From Pontibacter pamirensis (lineage in GTDB: Bacteria; Bacteroidota; Bacteroidia; Cytophagales; Hymenobacteraceae), in NCBI RefSeq assembly GCF_010015475.1, contig NZ_SSNI01000014.1, positions 62,001-126,000 of the forward strand: a stretch of 64,000 bases of DNA, given 5' to 3'. A program made the translations under genes and the position numbers. Positions 15,948 to 25,461 of this stretch are shown piece by piece. The number at the start of each line of letters is the position of its first letter. The first letter of the stretch is position 1. The notes under the pieces were generated by a model. It did not search any database. It was given only the letters and a program-made list of their open reading frames with translations, and was not told where the DNA came from.

Positions 15948-18900
15948 ATGAGGAAATTTTACGTGTTAGCCTCCCTGCTAATGGGTGGCATGATTTTTAC
16001 CCAGGAAGGATTTTCACAGCAGAAAGAGCGTGTGAAGGAAGGGCTGGAAAATACAAATGAGGCACCCTCCTTCATCAAGTTTAAAGCCGGTGAAAAAGAG
16101 ACTTTCAGATCTGATCAAGCCAGCCAGGTGCTCAAATCGCTTCTTAAGCTAACCGCTGAAGAAGAACTGAAGCCGGTAAAGCAGGAAACTGACAAGGAAG
16201 GATTTCTGCACCAGCGCTTCGCGCAGTACTACAAAGATGTGCGGGTAGAGTATGGCAACTACAACGTGCACAGCAAGAATGGCGTGGTGCAGTCCATCAA
16301 CGGTGAAATCAAGAGAGTAGGAAAGCTGAACACCAATCCTGCGCTGGCAGAAAAAGCAGCTTTGCAAAAAGCACTTGCCTTTGTGGGAGCGCAAACCTAC
16401 ATGTGGCAGGACCCGGGACAGGAAGCTTGGATCAAGAAATCAGAAAATGATCCGAAGGCTTCTTTTCAGCCAAAAGGTGAGCTTGTAATTGTAAATAACT
16501 ACCTGGCTTCATCTAAAGAGAAAAGCGGACAGCATGTACTCGCCTGGAAGTTTAACATTTATGCGCAGGAGCCACTGAGCCGTGACTATGTGTATGTGGA
16601 CGCACAAACAGGCGAAATTGTTCATAAAGATGCCATTATCAAGCATGCTGCTGCCTCGGGTTCAGCAGAAACCCGTTACAGCGGTACTCAAACCGTTACC
16701 ACTGATAGCTACAGCGGTAGCTACCGCCTTCGTGACTACTCAAGGGGAGGCGGTATTGAGACATATAACTGCAAAACCGGCACAAGCTATAATACGGCCA
16801 CCGATTTTACTGACGCCAACAACAGCTGGACAGCCGGCGAGTTCAACAACACTGCCAAAGACAATGCGGCACTCGATGCACACTGGGCAGCGCAGAAAAC
16901 CTACGACTATTTTAAAAGCCGCCACAACCGCAACAGTTTTGATAATGCCGGGACAAAAATCAGAAGCTACGTGCATTACGACAAGAATTATGAAAATGCG
17001 TTCTGGAACGGCTCTGTCATGACGTATGGCGATGGCGGGACACGTTTTGATGCCCTGACCAGCCTGGACGTGGGAGCCCACGAAATCGGCCATGCCGTTT
17101 GCTCCAGCACAGCAAACCTAGTTTACAGCAACGAGTCCGGTGCTTTGAATGAAGGCTTATCTGATATATGGGCAGCAGCCGTAGAGCAATATGCTGCACC
17201 AACCAAATCTATTTGGCTTATTGGTGAAGATATTGACAAGCAGCGCCCTGCGCTTCGCTCTATGAGTGACCCAAATGCAGAAGGTCAGCCTGACACCTAC
17301 AAAGGCACTAACTGGTACAGCGGCACCGGCGACAACGGCGGAGTGCATATCAACAGTGGTGTGCTAAACCACTGGTTTTACCTGCTGTCAGTAGGTAAGT
17401 CAGGCACAAATGATCACGGTGCCGGTTATAGCGTGGCTGGTATAGGCATTACGGATGCAGCTAAAATCGTGTACCGTATGGAAACCGTTTACCTCACCGC
17501 AAATTCTGGTTACTCCGATGCCCGTACCTATGCTATTCAGTCAGCGGCTGATTTATTTGGCGAAGGTTCTAACCAGGTAATCCAGACAACAAATGCCTGG
17601 CATGCAGTGGGTGTAGGTGGCAAATATGGCCAAATTGCCTATTGCGCGTCAAAGGGCAACAGCACATCAGACGAATGGATTGCCGGAGTGAAAGTAGGCA
17701 GCTTTACCAACACTTCGTCTGATGCAGGCTATTCTGACTTTACCAGCAAAACCATCAGCCTGGCAGCAGGCAGTACCTATGCCCTTACCCTTACGCCCGG
17801 TTTCTCCGGCTCAGCTTACAACGAGTACTGGAAAATCTGGATTGACTATAACAAGGACGGTGATTTCGATGATGCCGGAGAGCTTGTTTTTGACGCAGGA
17901 AAGCTTAATACGACAGCAGTATCAGGAAATCTTATTGTAGCTTCTGCAGCATCAGGCACAACCCGTATGCGCGTATCGATGAAATACAATGGTGCTCAAA
18001 CAGCCTGCGAAACGTTCAGCTATGGAGAGGTAGAGGATTATACCGTTAGCTTCTCCGCTCCTACTGCCTGTGCTGTTCCGGCTGGCTTAGTAACATCCAA
18101 TATCACCGCTTCTACTGCCACACTATCATGGGCAGCCGTATCCGGCGCCTCCGGCTATAGCATACGCCTGCGTACAGCAGGCACCGCTACCTGGAGCACC
18201 AGCACGGTTACAGGCACCTCGGCAAACGCAACCGGTCTGGCTGCGGCTACACAATATGAGTTTCAGATAAGCAGCACCTGTGCCAGTGGCAGTTCCGCAT
18301 ACTCTGCCTCTCAAACCTTCACTACCGGCGCTGCCAGCGTAAGTTACTGTGCTTCGAAAAGTGGCAATGCCAGTTATGAGTGGATTGACTTAGTGGAGTT
18401 TGGAGGTTTTAAAAATGCTACGGGCAGTAACGGAGGCTATAAAGACTTTACCAGCCTTACAGCCACTGTGGCGCGCGGAAGCAGCAGCACCCTTTACATA
18501 AGCGCCGGCTTCTCCGGCACCGCCTATACCGAGTTCTGGAAAGTCTGGATAGACTTTAATCAGGACGGTGACTTTGATGATTCCGGTGAGTTGATTGTGA
18601 GTGGCTCATCGTCCAGCAGCGCTACTTTAAGTGCTGCCGTAAGTGTGCCTTCTACTGCATTACTGGGCAAAACAAGAATGCGGGTATCTATGAAGTATAA
18701 TGCCGCACAAACAGCCTGCGAGAGCTTTGGCTACGGAGAGGTGGAAGACTACAGCGTGAACATTACGAATACCTTGCAAAGTATTGCTTCTTCTCAGAGC
18801 GTGGAGGCAAATACCTTGGGAAGCGAAATATCACAGGACGTCGTCATATATCCTAATCCCGCCAATAGCTACATCCGGATAAAAACTCTTGCGAATGAAG

Positions 18901-19061
18901 CAAAAGGAAGAGTGATGAGTATGACTGGTGCAGTATTGATGCATGTCGAGCTGAAGCATGGAAATAACCAGATAGATATTTCAGCACTTCCTGCAGGTAT
19001 CTATATGCTGGAGGTACACGATGGGCAGAAACCTCACCTGCAGCGCATTGTAATACAATAA
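15948..19061 (+). CDS. Secreted M4 (thermolysin-like) metalloprotease with GEVED repeats and T9SS sorting domain
   Basis: A 1037-residue exported zinc protease. Order: Sec signal peptide (1-23), FTP/PepSY-type propeptide (~60-215), M4 catalytic domain (~240-560) with HEIGH at 378-382 and the third zinc ligand E402, exactly 20 residues after the second His as in thermolysin. DNGGVHINSG holds the late catalytic His. Then come a GEVED domain (~565-702), a fibronectin type III domain (~706-793) and a second GEVED domain (~799-939). Each GEVED has a calcium-type loop (DYNKDGDFDD, DFNQDGDFDD) and ends in YGEVEDY. The final ~75 residues (VVIYPNPANSYIRI onward) are a T9SS type A sorting domain, so it is secreted or attached at the surface. 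It is a nutrient-scavenging exoenzyme by inference. Confidence 0.95.
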   Translation: MRKFYVLASLLMGGMIFTQEGFSQQKERVKEGLENTNEAPSFIKFKAGEKETFRSDQASQVLKSLLKLTAEEELKPVKQETDKEGFLHQRFAQYYKDVRVEYGNYNVHSKNGVVQSINGEIKRVGKLNTNPALAEKAALQKALAFVGAQTYMWQDPGQEAWIKKSENDPKASFQPKGELVIVNNYLASSKEKSGQHVLAWKFNIYAQEPLSRDYVYVDAQTGEIVHKDAIIKHAAASGSAETRYSGTQTVTTDSYSGSYRLRDYSRGGGIETYNCKTGTSYNTATDFTDANNSWTAGEFNNTAKDNAALDAHWAAQKTYDYFKSRHNRNSFDNAGTKIRSYVHYDKNYENAFWNGSVMTYGDGGTRFDALTSLDVGAHEIGHAVCSSTANLVYSNESGALNEGLSDIWAAAVEQYAAPTKSIWLIGEDIDKQRPALRSMSDPNAEGQPDTYKGTNWYSGTGDNGGVHINSGVLNHWFYLLSVGKSGTNDHGAGYSVAGIGITDAAKIVYRMETVYLTANSGYSDARTYAIQSAADLFGEGSNQVIQTTNAWHAVGVGGKYGQIAYCASKGNSTSDEWIAGVKVGSFTNTSSDAGYSDFTSKTISLAAGSTYALTLTPGFSGSAYNEYWKIWIDYNKDGDFDDAGELVFDAGKLNTTAVSGNLIVASAASGTTRMRVSMKYNGAQTACETFSYGEVEDYTVSFSAPTACAVPAGLVTSNITASTATLSWAAVSGASGYSIRLRTAGTATWSTSTVTGTSANATGLAAATQYEFQISSTCASGSSAYSASQTFTTGAASVSYCASKSGNASYEWIDLVEFGGFKNATGSNGGYKDFTSLTATVARGSSSTLYISAGFSGTAYTEFWKVWIDFNQDGDFDDSGELIVSGSSSSSATLSAAVSVPSTALLGKTRMRVSMKYNAAQTACESFGYGEVEDYSVNITNTLQSIASSQSVEANTLGSEISQDVVIYPNPANSYIRIKTLANEAKGRVMSMTGAVLMHVELKHGNNQIDISALPAGIYMLEVHDGQKPHLQRIVIQ

Positions 19062-19081
19062 AATCTATATAGGAGAAACAT

Positions 19082-19124
19082 TAACACCTCTGACTGGCTT
19101 TGCTGGTCAGAGGTGTTATCTTTT
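19082..19124 (+). terminator. Terminator of the M4 protease gene
   Basis: A 13-bp perfect stem, TAACACCTCTGAC (19082-19094) with GTCAGAGGTGTTA (19106-19118), followed by TCTTTTA. Confidence 0.8.
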
Positions 19125-19216
19125 ACTACAAGGCATTCCGACAAAAGAGAACTGCTACTCCACTAACCCAAGTTTCATTTAGCAGCAGAACAAGCCTGAT
19201 TATCAGAAATCGTCCC

Positions 19217-19224
19217 TACATTTG
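19217..19224 (+). promoter_or_regulatory. Bacteroidota -7 box TACATTTG, tyrA
   Basis: Full TAnnTTTG match about 80 nt before the tyrA ATG and after the preceding terminator. No -33 TTTG at the standard distance. Confidence 0.45.
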
Positions 19225-19305
19225 CAGTGTTCAATACACTAAGAAATTATACTATCGGCGTGCCACCTAGCACACTTTAGTAGTATCTTATACATACTCC
19301 TCAAC

Positions 19306-20148
19306 ATGATTATTTGCGTCATCGGACTTGGCCTTTTAGGCGGCTCTTTTGCCTTAGGCTTAAAAGCCAAGCTTACTTCTGTTATTATACTTGGTGTAGA
19401 CAACAACCCACAACATGCGAAGCAGGCAATGGAGCGAGGCATAGCTGATGAGGTATTACCCTTTGAGGAGGCGGTTTCCAAAGCTGACCTGGTGGTGCTG
19501 GCTACGCCGGTGAATGCCATCCTGCAGCAGTTGCCCGCTGTGCTGGACATATTGCCTGTAGGCGCCACTTTGATTGATTTTGGCTCTACCAAGCAACAGC
19601 TGTGTGATGCGGTGGCTGCGCATCCTAAAAGAGAGCAGTTTGTTGCCACACACCCTATCGCCGGTACAGAGTATTCAGGGCCTGAGGCTGCTTTTGCGGC
19701 CTTGCTCGAGGGCAAAACCATGATCATCTGTGAAAAGGAAAAATCTCGTCCTGCCTCACTGGCGTTGGTGGAACAACTCTGCCGATCTCTCAGCATGCCC
19801 CTGCGCTATATGCCCGCCGCTGAACACGACCTGCACTTTGCCTATGTATCGCATCTAAGCCACATCAGCTCTTTTGCCCTTGGCTTAACGGTGCTTGACA
19901 AAGAGAAAAACCAGAAGAATATCTTTGACATGGCAGGCAGTGGTTTCTCCTCTACCGTGCGCCTTGCCAAAAGCTCTCCCCAGATGTGGGCACCCATTTT
20001 CAGCCAGAACAAGGAAAATATATCAGAGGCATTGGCCGGGTATATAGCACAGCTGCAGCAATTCAAAGATGCCATCGATGCCCGGGACGAAGAGCAGACA
20101 AAAGCGCTGATGGCAAAGGCCAACGACATCAGAAAAATATTAGGCTGA
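19306..20148 (+). CDS. tyrA: Prephenate dehydrogenase
   Basis: A 280-residue NAD(P)-dependent dehydrogenase converting prephenate to 4-hydroxyphenylpyruvate in tyrosine synthesis. The N-terminal Rossmann motif is GLGLLGGS near 7-14. The segment THPIAGTEYSGPEAA carries the conserved THPIAG block, and HDLHFAYVSHLSHISSFAL near 170-188 is the helical-domain substrate segment. There is no chorismate mutase or ACT domain, so it is the monofunctional, short type. Other aromatic-pathway genes are not adjacent. An SDR gene with its own promoter box follows. Confidence 0.92.
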   Translation: MIICVIGLGLLGGSFALGLKAKLTSVIILGVDNNPQHAKQAMERGIADEVLPFEEAVSKADLVVLATPVNAILQQLPAVLDILPVGATLIDFGSTKQQLCDAVAAHPKREQFVATHPIAGTEYSGPEAAFAALLEGKTMIICEKEKSRPASLALVEQLCRSLSMPLRYMPAAEHDLHFAYVSHLSHISSFALGLTVLDKEKNQKNIFDMAGSGFSSTVRLAKSSPQMWAPIFSQNKENISEALAGYIAQLQQFKDAIDARDEEQTKALMAKANDIRKILG

Positions 20149-20215
20149 TTCCCACCTTCTGTAGCATCTGTACCTATTCCCGGAAAACACTGACATCAAA
20201 TAATCTGTTTCGCCG

Positions 20216-20223
20216 TATATTTG
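20216..20223 (+). promoter_or_regulatory. Bacteroidota -7 box TATATTTG before the SDR gene
   Basis: Full TAnnTTTG match; the ATG lies 36 nt beyond it. It suggests that the SDR gene is transcribed separately from tyrA. Confidence 0.5.
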
Positions 20224-20259
20224 TAGCTACAAGCATTCACATTATCTTAAGAACATACT

Positions 20260-20976
20260 ATGGAATCATTAGCAGGAAAAGTAGCCCTCGTAACCGGCGC
20301 GGGCAAAGGCATAGGCCGTGCTATAGCTGTGGCATTGGCCAATGAAGGTGTACATGTAGGGCTACTTGCCCGCACCGAGAGCCAACTTAAAGAAGTTGCC
20401 AACGAGGTGAACGCTGCAGGAGTAAAAGCTGCTGTTGTTTCGGCCGACGTAGCAGATATCGACGCCGTGAACAAGGCAGTCGTACAGGTGAAGCAGGAAT
20501 TAGGACCTATCGATATTTTAATCAATAATGCAGGAACGGCCACCTTCGGCAAGTTCCTTGAACTGGAGCCAGCTGAGTGGGAGAAAAACATTCAGGTGAA
20601 TCTGATGGGTGTTTACTATACTACCCGTGCCGTATTACCAGACATGATAGAGCGTTCAACAGGCGACATCATCAACATATCATCTACAGCAGGTCAAAAG
20701 GGCGCAGCTGTTACAAGTGCCTACAGTGCCTCTAAATTTGCTGTAATGGGTCTTTCTGAATCGCTGATGCAGGAAGTACGCAAACATAATATACGCGTGA
20801 GCGCCCTTACCCCCAGCACGGTGGTAACAGAGTTAGCACAAAGCAACAACCTGATTAGCGGCGACCCTGAACGTGTGATGCACCCGGAAGACTTGGCAGA
20901 GTTTATAATCGCACAGCTCAAGCTTAACCGCCGCGTGTTTATCAAAGAAGCTGGTTTATGGTCTACTAATCCCTGA
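20260..20976 (+). CDS. 3-ketoacyl-ACP-reductase-like SDR oxidoreductase
   Basis: A 238-residue classical [11 protein letters not shown] binds the cofactor at 12-19, NNAG is at 89-92, the catalytic Ser lies in ISSTAG near 141-142, and the Tyr-Lys pair is Y155/K159 in YSASK. Similarity to FabG is at the family level only: no fatty-acid synthesis genes are nearby, and the C-terminus ([17 protein letters not shown]) differs from the GG-x-x motif ending of housekeeping FabG. A second SDR is encoded at 3209; the two are not close paralogues. Cytosolic, probably NADPH-dependent. Confidence 0.85.
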   Translation: MESLAGKVALVTGAGKGIGRAIAVALANEGVHVGLLARTESQLKEVANEVNAAGVKAAVVSADVADIDAVNKAVVQVKQELGPIDILINNAGTATFGKFLELEPAEWEKNIQVNLMGVYYTTRAVLPDMIERSTGDIINISSTAGQKGAAVTSAYSASKFAVMGLSESLMQEVRKHNIRVSALTPSTVVTELAQSNNLISGDPERVMHPEDLAEFIIAQLKLNRRVFIKEAGLWSTNP

Positions 20977-21337
20977 ATAAAATTAAGCTTTCGTTAAAGA
21001 ATGATTCAGAGCCGCATCCTTACCATGTGCGGCTCTCTTTATTTATCCATATCCTTCAAGTATAAATTGTCAGTAGTAAAAAGGTGCCCATGATCTGAAA
21101 TTATAATTTGAACTATAGTAATATGTGTTTAAGTAAAGGAAATGCATAAATCTCACGTCTGTATTTGAGCTAAAATAGCTATATTTAGTTTTATAACTAC
21201 TTTATTATAATAAAACTCTAGCTAAAACCGTACGTATTAACCTCTATGTATTTTTAACAAATCCAATAATCGGTAGAGAGCAGAAAGAGCAGATACTATC
21301 GGGTTGGAACAAACTTAACATTTTAAAGATAAAGATC
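20977..21337. other. Intergenic region, terminator plus AT-rich upstream DNA
   Basis: The first 60 bp contain the SDR terminator. The following ~300 bp are AT-rich and precede the YsnF-type stress gene; I see no gene and no exact TAnnTTTG box there, which could mean an alternative sigma factor drives the stress gene. Confidence 0.5.
21008..21042 (+). terminator. Terminator of the SDR gene
   Basis: Nine-bp perfect stem AGAGCCGCA (21008-21016) with TGCGGCTCT (21028-21036), then CTTTATTT. Confidence 0.75.
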
Positions 21338-22150
21338 ATGTCACATACAGTAGTAGGAGTTTTTGACACTTCCAATGAAGCACAGACAGCCTTGCAGCAA
21401 ATAGTGAGCAAAGGCATTGATAGGGAGCGAATTGATATTGCACCCCAAACTTCTTCCGCAAACGAAAGAGAGGAAGATGATGACAGTATTGGAAATTTCT
21501 TCAGCAACCTGTTTGGTAGCGATGAAAAATCGAAAAAATATTCATCCTATGCCCGCACAGGTTCTATCGTGACGGTACATGCCAAAACTGCGAAGGAGGC
21601 AGAAATGGCAGCCGATATAATGGATGAGTATGGCGCAGTGAACCTTGATGAACGTGCCTCAACAACTGCCACAAGCCCGGCAGCAAGAGATACCTCCAAA
21701 ACTACCAATACAACAAAAAGAGACACAACTACTTCAGATACCTCTATTCCAATTATAGAAGAGGAAATGAAAGTTGGCAAGCGTACTGTAGAAACTGGAG
21801 GCGTGCGTGTGCGCAGTCGCATCATAGAGCGCCCGATTGAAGAACACCTGCGCTTGCGCGAAGAGCATGTTCATGTAGAACGAAACCCGGTAAACCGCGC
21901 AGCTACACCAGGCGATATCAATTCCTTTAAAGAAGGAGACATAGAAATTACCGAGCATGCTGAAGTGCCTATGGTTGACAAAGAAGCCCGCGTGGTGGAA
22001 GAAGTAAATATAGGCAAAGAGGTAGATGAGCGCGTAGAGGATATCCATGGTACAGTTCGCAAAACGGATGTAGAGGTAGATAAACTCACTGAAGAAGAAC
22101 TGAGAAATCGCAGAACTAATAGTGGCCCTGATCGTCCACGCAAGGCGTAG
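21338..22150 (+). CDS. YsnF/AvaK (DUF2382) stress-associated protein
   Basis: A 270-residue protein in two parts. Residues ~1-105 (SHTVVGVFDTSNEAQTAL..., then 'TGSIVTVHAKTAKEAEMAAD') resemble the general-stress 17M-type domain that often precedes DUF2382. A Thr/Ala-rich linker (~106-136) leads to the YsnF/AvaK domain (~137-250) with IPIIEEEMKVGKRTVETGGV and paired charged repeats VRVRSRIIERPIEEHL. The protein is very charged and has no signal or TM. The family is linked to general stress in Bacillus and Deinococcus; molecular function is unknown. It is transcribed alone and ends at a very strong bidirectional terminator. Confidence 0.85.
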   Translation: MSHTVVGVFDTSNEAQTALQQIVSKGIDRERIDIAPQTSSANEREEDDDSIGNFFSNLFGSDEKSKKYSSYARTGSIVTVHAKTAKEAEMAADIMDEYGAVNLDERASTTATSPAARDTSKTTNTTKRDTTTSDTSIPIIEEEMKVGKRTVETGGVRVRSRIIERPIEEHLRLREEHVHVERNPVNRAATPGDINSFKEGDIEITEHAEVPMVDKEARVVEEVNIGKEVDERVEDIHGTVRKTDVEVDKLTEEELRNRRTNSGPDRPRKA

Positions 22151-22161
22151 CGGTATAGGAA

Positions 22162-22218
22162 CATTCTAAACAAAAAAGCGGAGGCTCTTCATGAGTCTCC
22201 GCTTTTTTGTTTAGAATG
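22162..22218. terminator. Bidirectional terminator, perfect 22-bp stem
   Basis: The arm at 22162-22183 (core AAAAAAGCGGAG) is the exact reverse complement of 22197-22218, around a 13-nt loop. A/T runs on both sides of the GC core let it stop the YsnF-type gene and the convergent SelW-like gene. Confidence 0.88.
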
Positions 22219-22257
22219 CTGGGTAACAGTAGGTATACTTTTCGCCCTTGCCAGTAT

Positions 22258-22536
22258 TTATTTGCGATCGCTGTGGCCCAAGGGCCGCTCCGGTGCAATC
22301 TTATCCCGCACCAACTGCTTCAGCTCTTTAGACTCCGGAAAGCGGCCTTCCTCCTTTCGGGAATAGATAAGCACGCCATTCAGGTGCACATCAAATACGC
22401 CTCCTGTTCCAGGCACTAGTGCCACCTCTCCTAATTCGGTTTCAAAAGTTGTCAGAAGCTCCTGTGCCATCCAGGCGGCACGCATCAGCCAGCGGCACTG
22501 CGTGCAATAATTGATTTCGACTCTTGGACTAGCCAT
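22258..22536 (-). CDS. SelT/SelW/SelH (Rdx) family protein, Cys form
   Basis: A 92-residue thioredoxin-like-fold protein. The redox motif is CTQC at 11-14, after the strand PRVEINY; family selenoproteins carry CxxU there, so this is a cysteine homologue. The block VPGTGGVFDVHLNGVLIYSRKEEGRFPE is the rest of the conserved Rdx core, cited here as two parts around residue 42-68. Role is presumed redox. It starts 36 nt after the GH20 stop on the same strand and is likely co-transcribed with it, though no functional link is obvious. Confidence 0.85.
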   Translation of the reverse strand: MASPRVEINYCTQCRWLMRAAWMAQELLTTFETELGEVALVPGTGGVFDVHLNGVLIYSRKEEGRFPESKELKQLVRDKIAPERPLGHSDRK

Positions 22537-22572
22537 ACCTCCTTTTTAATGCGTTTTTAAAGCGCCTTTACC

Positions 22573-25116
22573 TTACTTGTTTTCTATAATAGTTACTCTG
22601 CCGGCCCTGCCAATAGAGTCAAACACTTTGAACTTAACAGTGCCTTTTTCAGAAATAGGCCCTGTATACAACGTGCTATTTTTCGTTGGATCTGCACCAT
22701 TAATGGTATACCGCACCTCCAAACCTGGCAGCTGAACATTGGCTACTACTTTGCCATTTTCCACCGTAGCCCCGGCAGTCGGGATGCGGTAGTTGAAGCC
22801 GCCTGCATAATAATTCAGGCGAGGCAGTTCCCGCTTACCCAGAATATTTACAAACTCTGACCACGCCTCGTTATAAGCTGTCTCGCTTTTCGCCGCGTCT
22901 GCTTCTGTCGCCCAAACCGGATCCGGAGCCCAGGCTCTTTCTGCTAACCCTAATAATTTTGGCAGCAGCATATACTCCAGGCGCTCCGGCGTTCTGATAT
23001 TTTCACTCCAAAGAGGAGCCTGCAGACCCACAATGTTTTTCTTTCCTGCCTCAGTCAACCGTTCCTTACCAGCAAAAACACTAGGATTAATTGGCTTGTT
23101 ATCCGTATCCACTTTCATGTTCTTCATATAGTCGTATGGTATAAAGTAGAAAGGCTTGTCTACATCGAGATAACCGCCCCAGTTCAAGCCAGGCTCTTCA
23201 TATGCTTTTTGATAGGCAAGGTCGAGGTACATGTTCGTTACGTTTGTTAAAACAACTTTGTACCCCGCATTCGCAAGCCTGTATGCCAGGTCTATGTTAC
23301 TTCCCAAGTTGTTCCATACATCCACATGGAAGTTTTCATTTGCGAAATCAGGGTTAGCGATATAGGTTGTTTTGCCGTTCTGTTTTACCTTTCTCATGCC
23401 AATCTCTTCCCACCCCGACAGATACAGGTTACGCTCTTTCAGCATGTCATTGACTTTCCCGAAGTAGTAATACCAGAGGTCATCCGTATTCTTGACCTTA
23501 CTGTTGCTGGCTATTACTTTCTGCACGGCCGGCGACTTTTCCCATACCCCCGGCGGCACCTCATCTCCTCCGAAATGAATGGTTTCTATGGGCGCACCCG
23601 CTTCTTTATACATCGCCAGAATTTCATCCGTCACTTTCTCCAGGAACGTGTAAGTGGATGGCAACGCCACATCCATTACGTTGTCATTAAAGTTTTGCAC
23701 CGAACTGTAAACTGATTTATCGTTGAGATCACGGAGCAAGTATTTTTCTGCTTCAGCTTTCTTTCCTTCTTTCATCAGCCGCTCATACCGGGCATCCATT
23801 GCTTTTATGGCAGCACGGGCATGTCCAGGTGTTTCTATTTCAGGAATAACTTTGATGTGACGGTCTTGCGCATACTTCAGTATCTCTACAAAGTCCGCCT
23901 TTGAATAGTAGCCGCTACCGCTCAAGGCGTTCACGTCAGGGCCAGAGGCATAAGAAGGCTGTAGGTTTTTCTTGTCATCCAGCGTATGTCCGCGTTGGCT
24001 ACCGATTTCTGTAAGTTCTGGCAGAGCGGGTATTTCTAGGCGCCAGCCTTCATCATCGTTCAGGTGAAAGTGCAGCACGTTCAGTTTATACAGCGCCATC
24101 AGGTCCAGCACCTTCAGCACCTCTTCTTTTTCATGGAAGTTACGGGCAACATCCAGCATAAAGGCCCGATGTCCAAAGCGGGGGGCATCTTTCACGTTTA
24201 CGCCTGTCAGTGAAACGGCGCTTTGCTTTGTAGCCAGTGCTGAAGGTGGCATCAGCGTCTTCAACGACTGTATGCCATAATAAATACCTGCAGGAGTGGA
24301 TGCAACTATCACCACCTCCTGTGGCCCAACCTGTAGCTCGTATGCTTCTTCTCCCATACCCTGCTTCTGCTGTAGCCGGATAGCTTTCCCTGTGCCTGAA
24401 GTCTTCACCACCGGTTTCTGGCCAAAGACCGTAGACAGGTAATCAGCCAGCAAGGTGGCCTCTTTCGTAAAAGCATTGTCAGCGATAACAGGCACTGCTG
24501 AAGTCAAAGAGAAGCTTTGCCCTGTTTCGGTGTATTGTGCAGGCGTTGGGAATACCTTTGTAAGCTTTTCTACTGGTATATCCTTAATGACTTTGTTCTG
24601 CTCGTATACCTCGCCAGGCTCAATCCAGCCGATCTTGTTCTGTTCAGGCTTTTTATTTGTTACCTCTCCTATAGCATAGCCCTTTGCAGTATTATCGTTC
24701 CAGACAATATAAAAGCCCTCCGGTGCTCTTGACTCATTTATCATCTGCCCGGCGGATACTAGTTCAACCCGCTTAGAGGCACCGGCAGGAAGGTTTTTGA
24801 AACCGGCAGTAGGCACCATACGAAGCAAATCTCCGTTTACATGCTCAATTTTTACAGAGGCATTATTGTCTTTGGCTTTAAAAGAGGGTGAAGCGTGAAA
24901 ATAAAGGCTCCAGCCTGTTGCAGGCAATGGGTTTTTGCCTGTATTCTGAAAGGTGAGCGCCGAAAGCGTCTGATTTTTATTCTGATACCCTTCCTCTACT
25001 ACCTCCCACGTTAAATTCAGTTCCTCAGGGTTTATCCTGTTGGCGCCTGACTGTGCCTGCAGCGCAAAGCAAATGAAGAGCAGACAAAATGCTGTCATTA
25101 AAAATGGTCTTATCAT
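22573..25116 (-). CDS. GH20 beta-N-acetylhexosaminidase, exported
   Basis: An 847-residue exo-glycosidase releasing terminal beta-linked GlcNAc/GalNAc, for example from chitin oligomers or host/peptidoglycan glycans. Signal peptide at 1-21 (ending LQAQ). A CHB_HEX carbohydrate-binding-like domain follows (~30-165), then the GH20b domain (~185-315) and the catalytic barrel (~318-760). The catalytic Asp-Glu pair is D518-E519 in HFGGDEVPPGVW; other barrel motifs are RAFMLDVARNFH and HFHLNDDEGWRLEIP. A C-terminal CHB_HEX_C-like beta domain ends the protein. No Cys lipobox or T9SS domain is seen, so it is probably periplasmic. Confidence 0.93.
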   Translation of the reverse strand: MIRPFLMTAFCLLFICFALQAQSGANRINPEELNLTWEVVEEGYQNKNQTLSALTFQNTGKNPLPATGWSLYFHASPSFKAKDNNASVKIEHVNGDLLRMVPTAGFKNLPAGASKRVELVSAGQMINESRAPEGFYIVWNDNTAKGYAIGEVTNKKPEQNKIGWIEPGEVYEQNKVIKDIPVEKLTKVFPTPAQYTETGQSFSLTSAVPVIADNAFTKEATLLADYLSTVFGQKPVVKTSGTGKAIRLQQKQGMGEEAYELQVGPQEVVIVASTPAGIYYGIQSLKTLMPPSALATKQSAVSLTGVNVKDAPRFGHRAFMLDVARNFHEKEEVLKVLDLMALYKLNVLHFHLNDDEGWRLEIPALPELTEIGSQRGHTLDDKKNLQPSYASGPDVNALSGSGYYSKADFVEILKYAQDRHIKVIPEIETPGHARAAIKAMDARYERLMKEGKKAEAEKYLLRDLNDKSVYSSVQNFNDNVMDVALPSTYTFLEKVTDEILAMYKEAGAPIETIHFGGDEVPPGVWEKSPAVQKVIASNSKVKNTDDLWYYYFGKVNDMLKERNLYLSGWEEIGMRKVKQNGKTTYIANPDFANENFHVDVWNNLGSNIDLAYRLANAGYKVVLTNVTNMYLDLAYQKAYEEPGLNWGGYLDVDKPFYFIPYDYMKNMKVDTDNKPINPSVFAGKERLTEAGKKNIVGLQAPLWSENIRTPERLEYMLLPKLLGLAERAWAPDPVWATEADAAKSETAYNEAWSEFVNILGKRELPRLNYYAGGFNYRIPTAGATVENGKVVANVQLPGLEVRYTINGADPTKNSTLYTGPISEKGTVKFKVFDSIGRAGRVTIIENK

Positions 25117-25461
25117 ATACGAATGAAGAAATTAAGTGAAATAATTGAATATGGCTTTTCTGTAATCATAAAAACGGCCTATGCTTGAGCTGATATTCAT
25201 GACAAACCCATATCTATAAATATATAGAAAATAAGGAGATTTGAAAAGAATGCTGCCGAACACCTTAAACCTGCAAAATATAGGCCAGCAAATAAAGTAA
25301 AGTGTGACATGGTGCTACAGCTACTGTTGTTTTAGATGTAGAAGCCTTTTCTCACCAGATTTCGCTGGTATTTAGGCTCTTATTCATTTAAAAAGCTAAC
25401 CTTTTGTTACTATTTCCTTATAAAGGTTAAAATTATCTTTATTCTAACCGCCGTCAGTTCT
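25117..25461. other. Intergenic region between divergent hexosaminidase and oxidoreductase genes
   Basis: A 345-bp AT-rich divergent promoter region without a gene. A near-match box TATCTTTA (25434-25441) with TTTG at 25403-25406 lies upstream of the oxidoreductase, but the 27-nt spacing is longer than usual. Confidence 0.45.
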
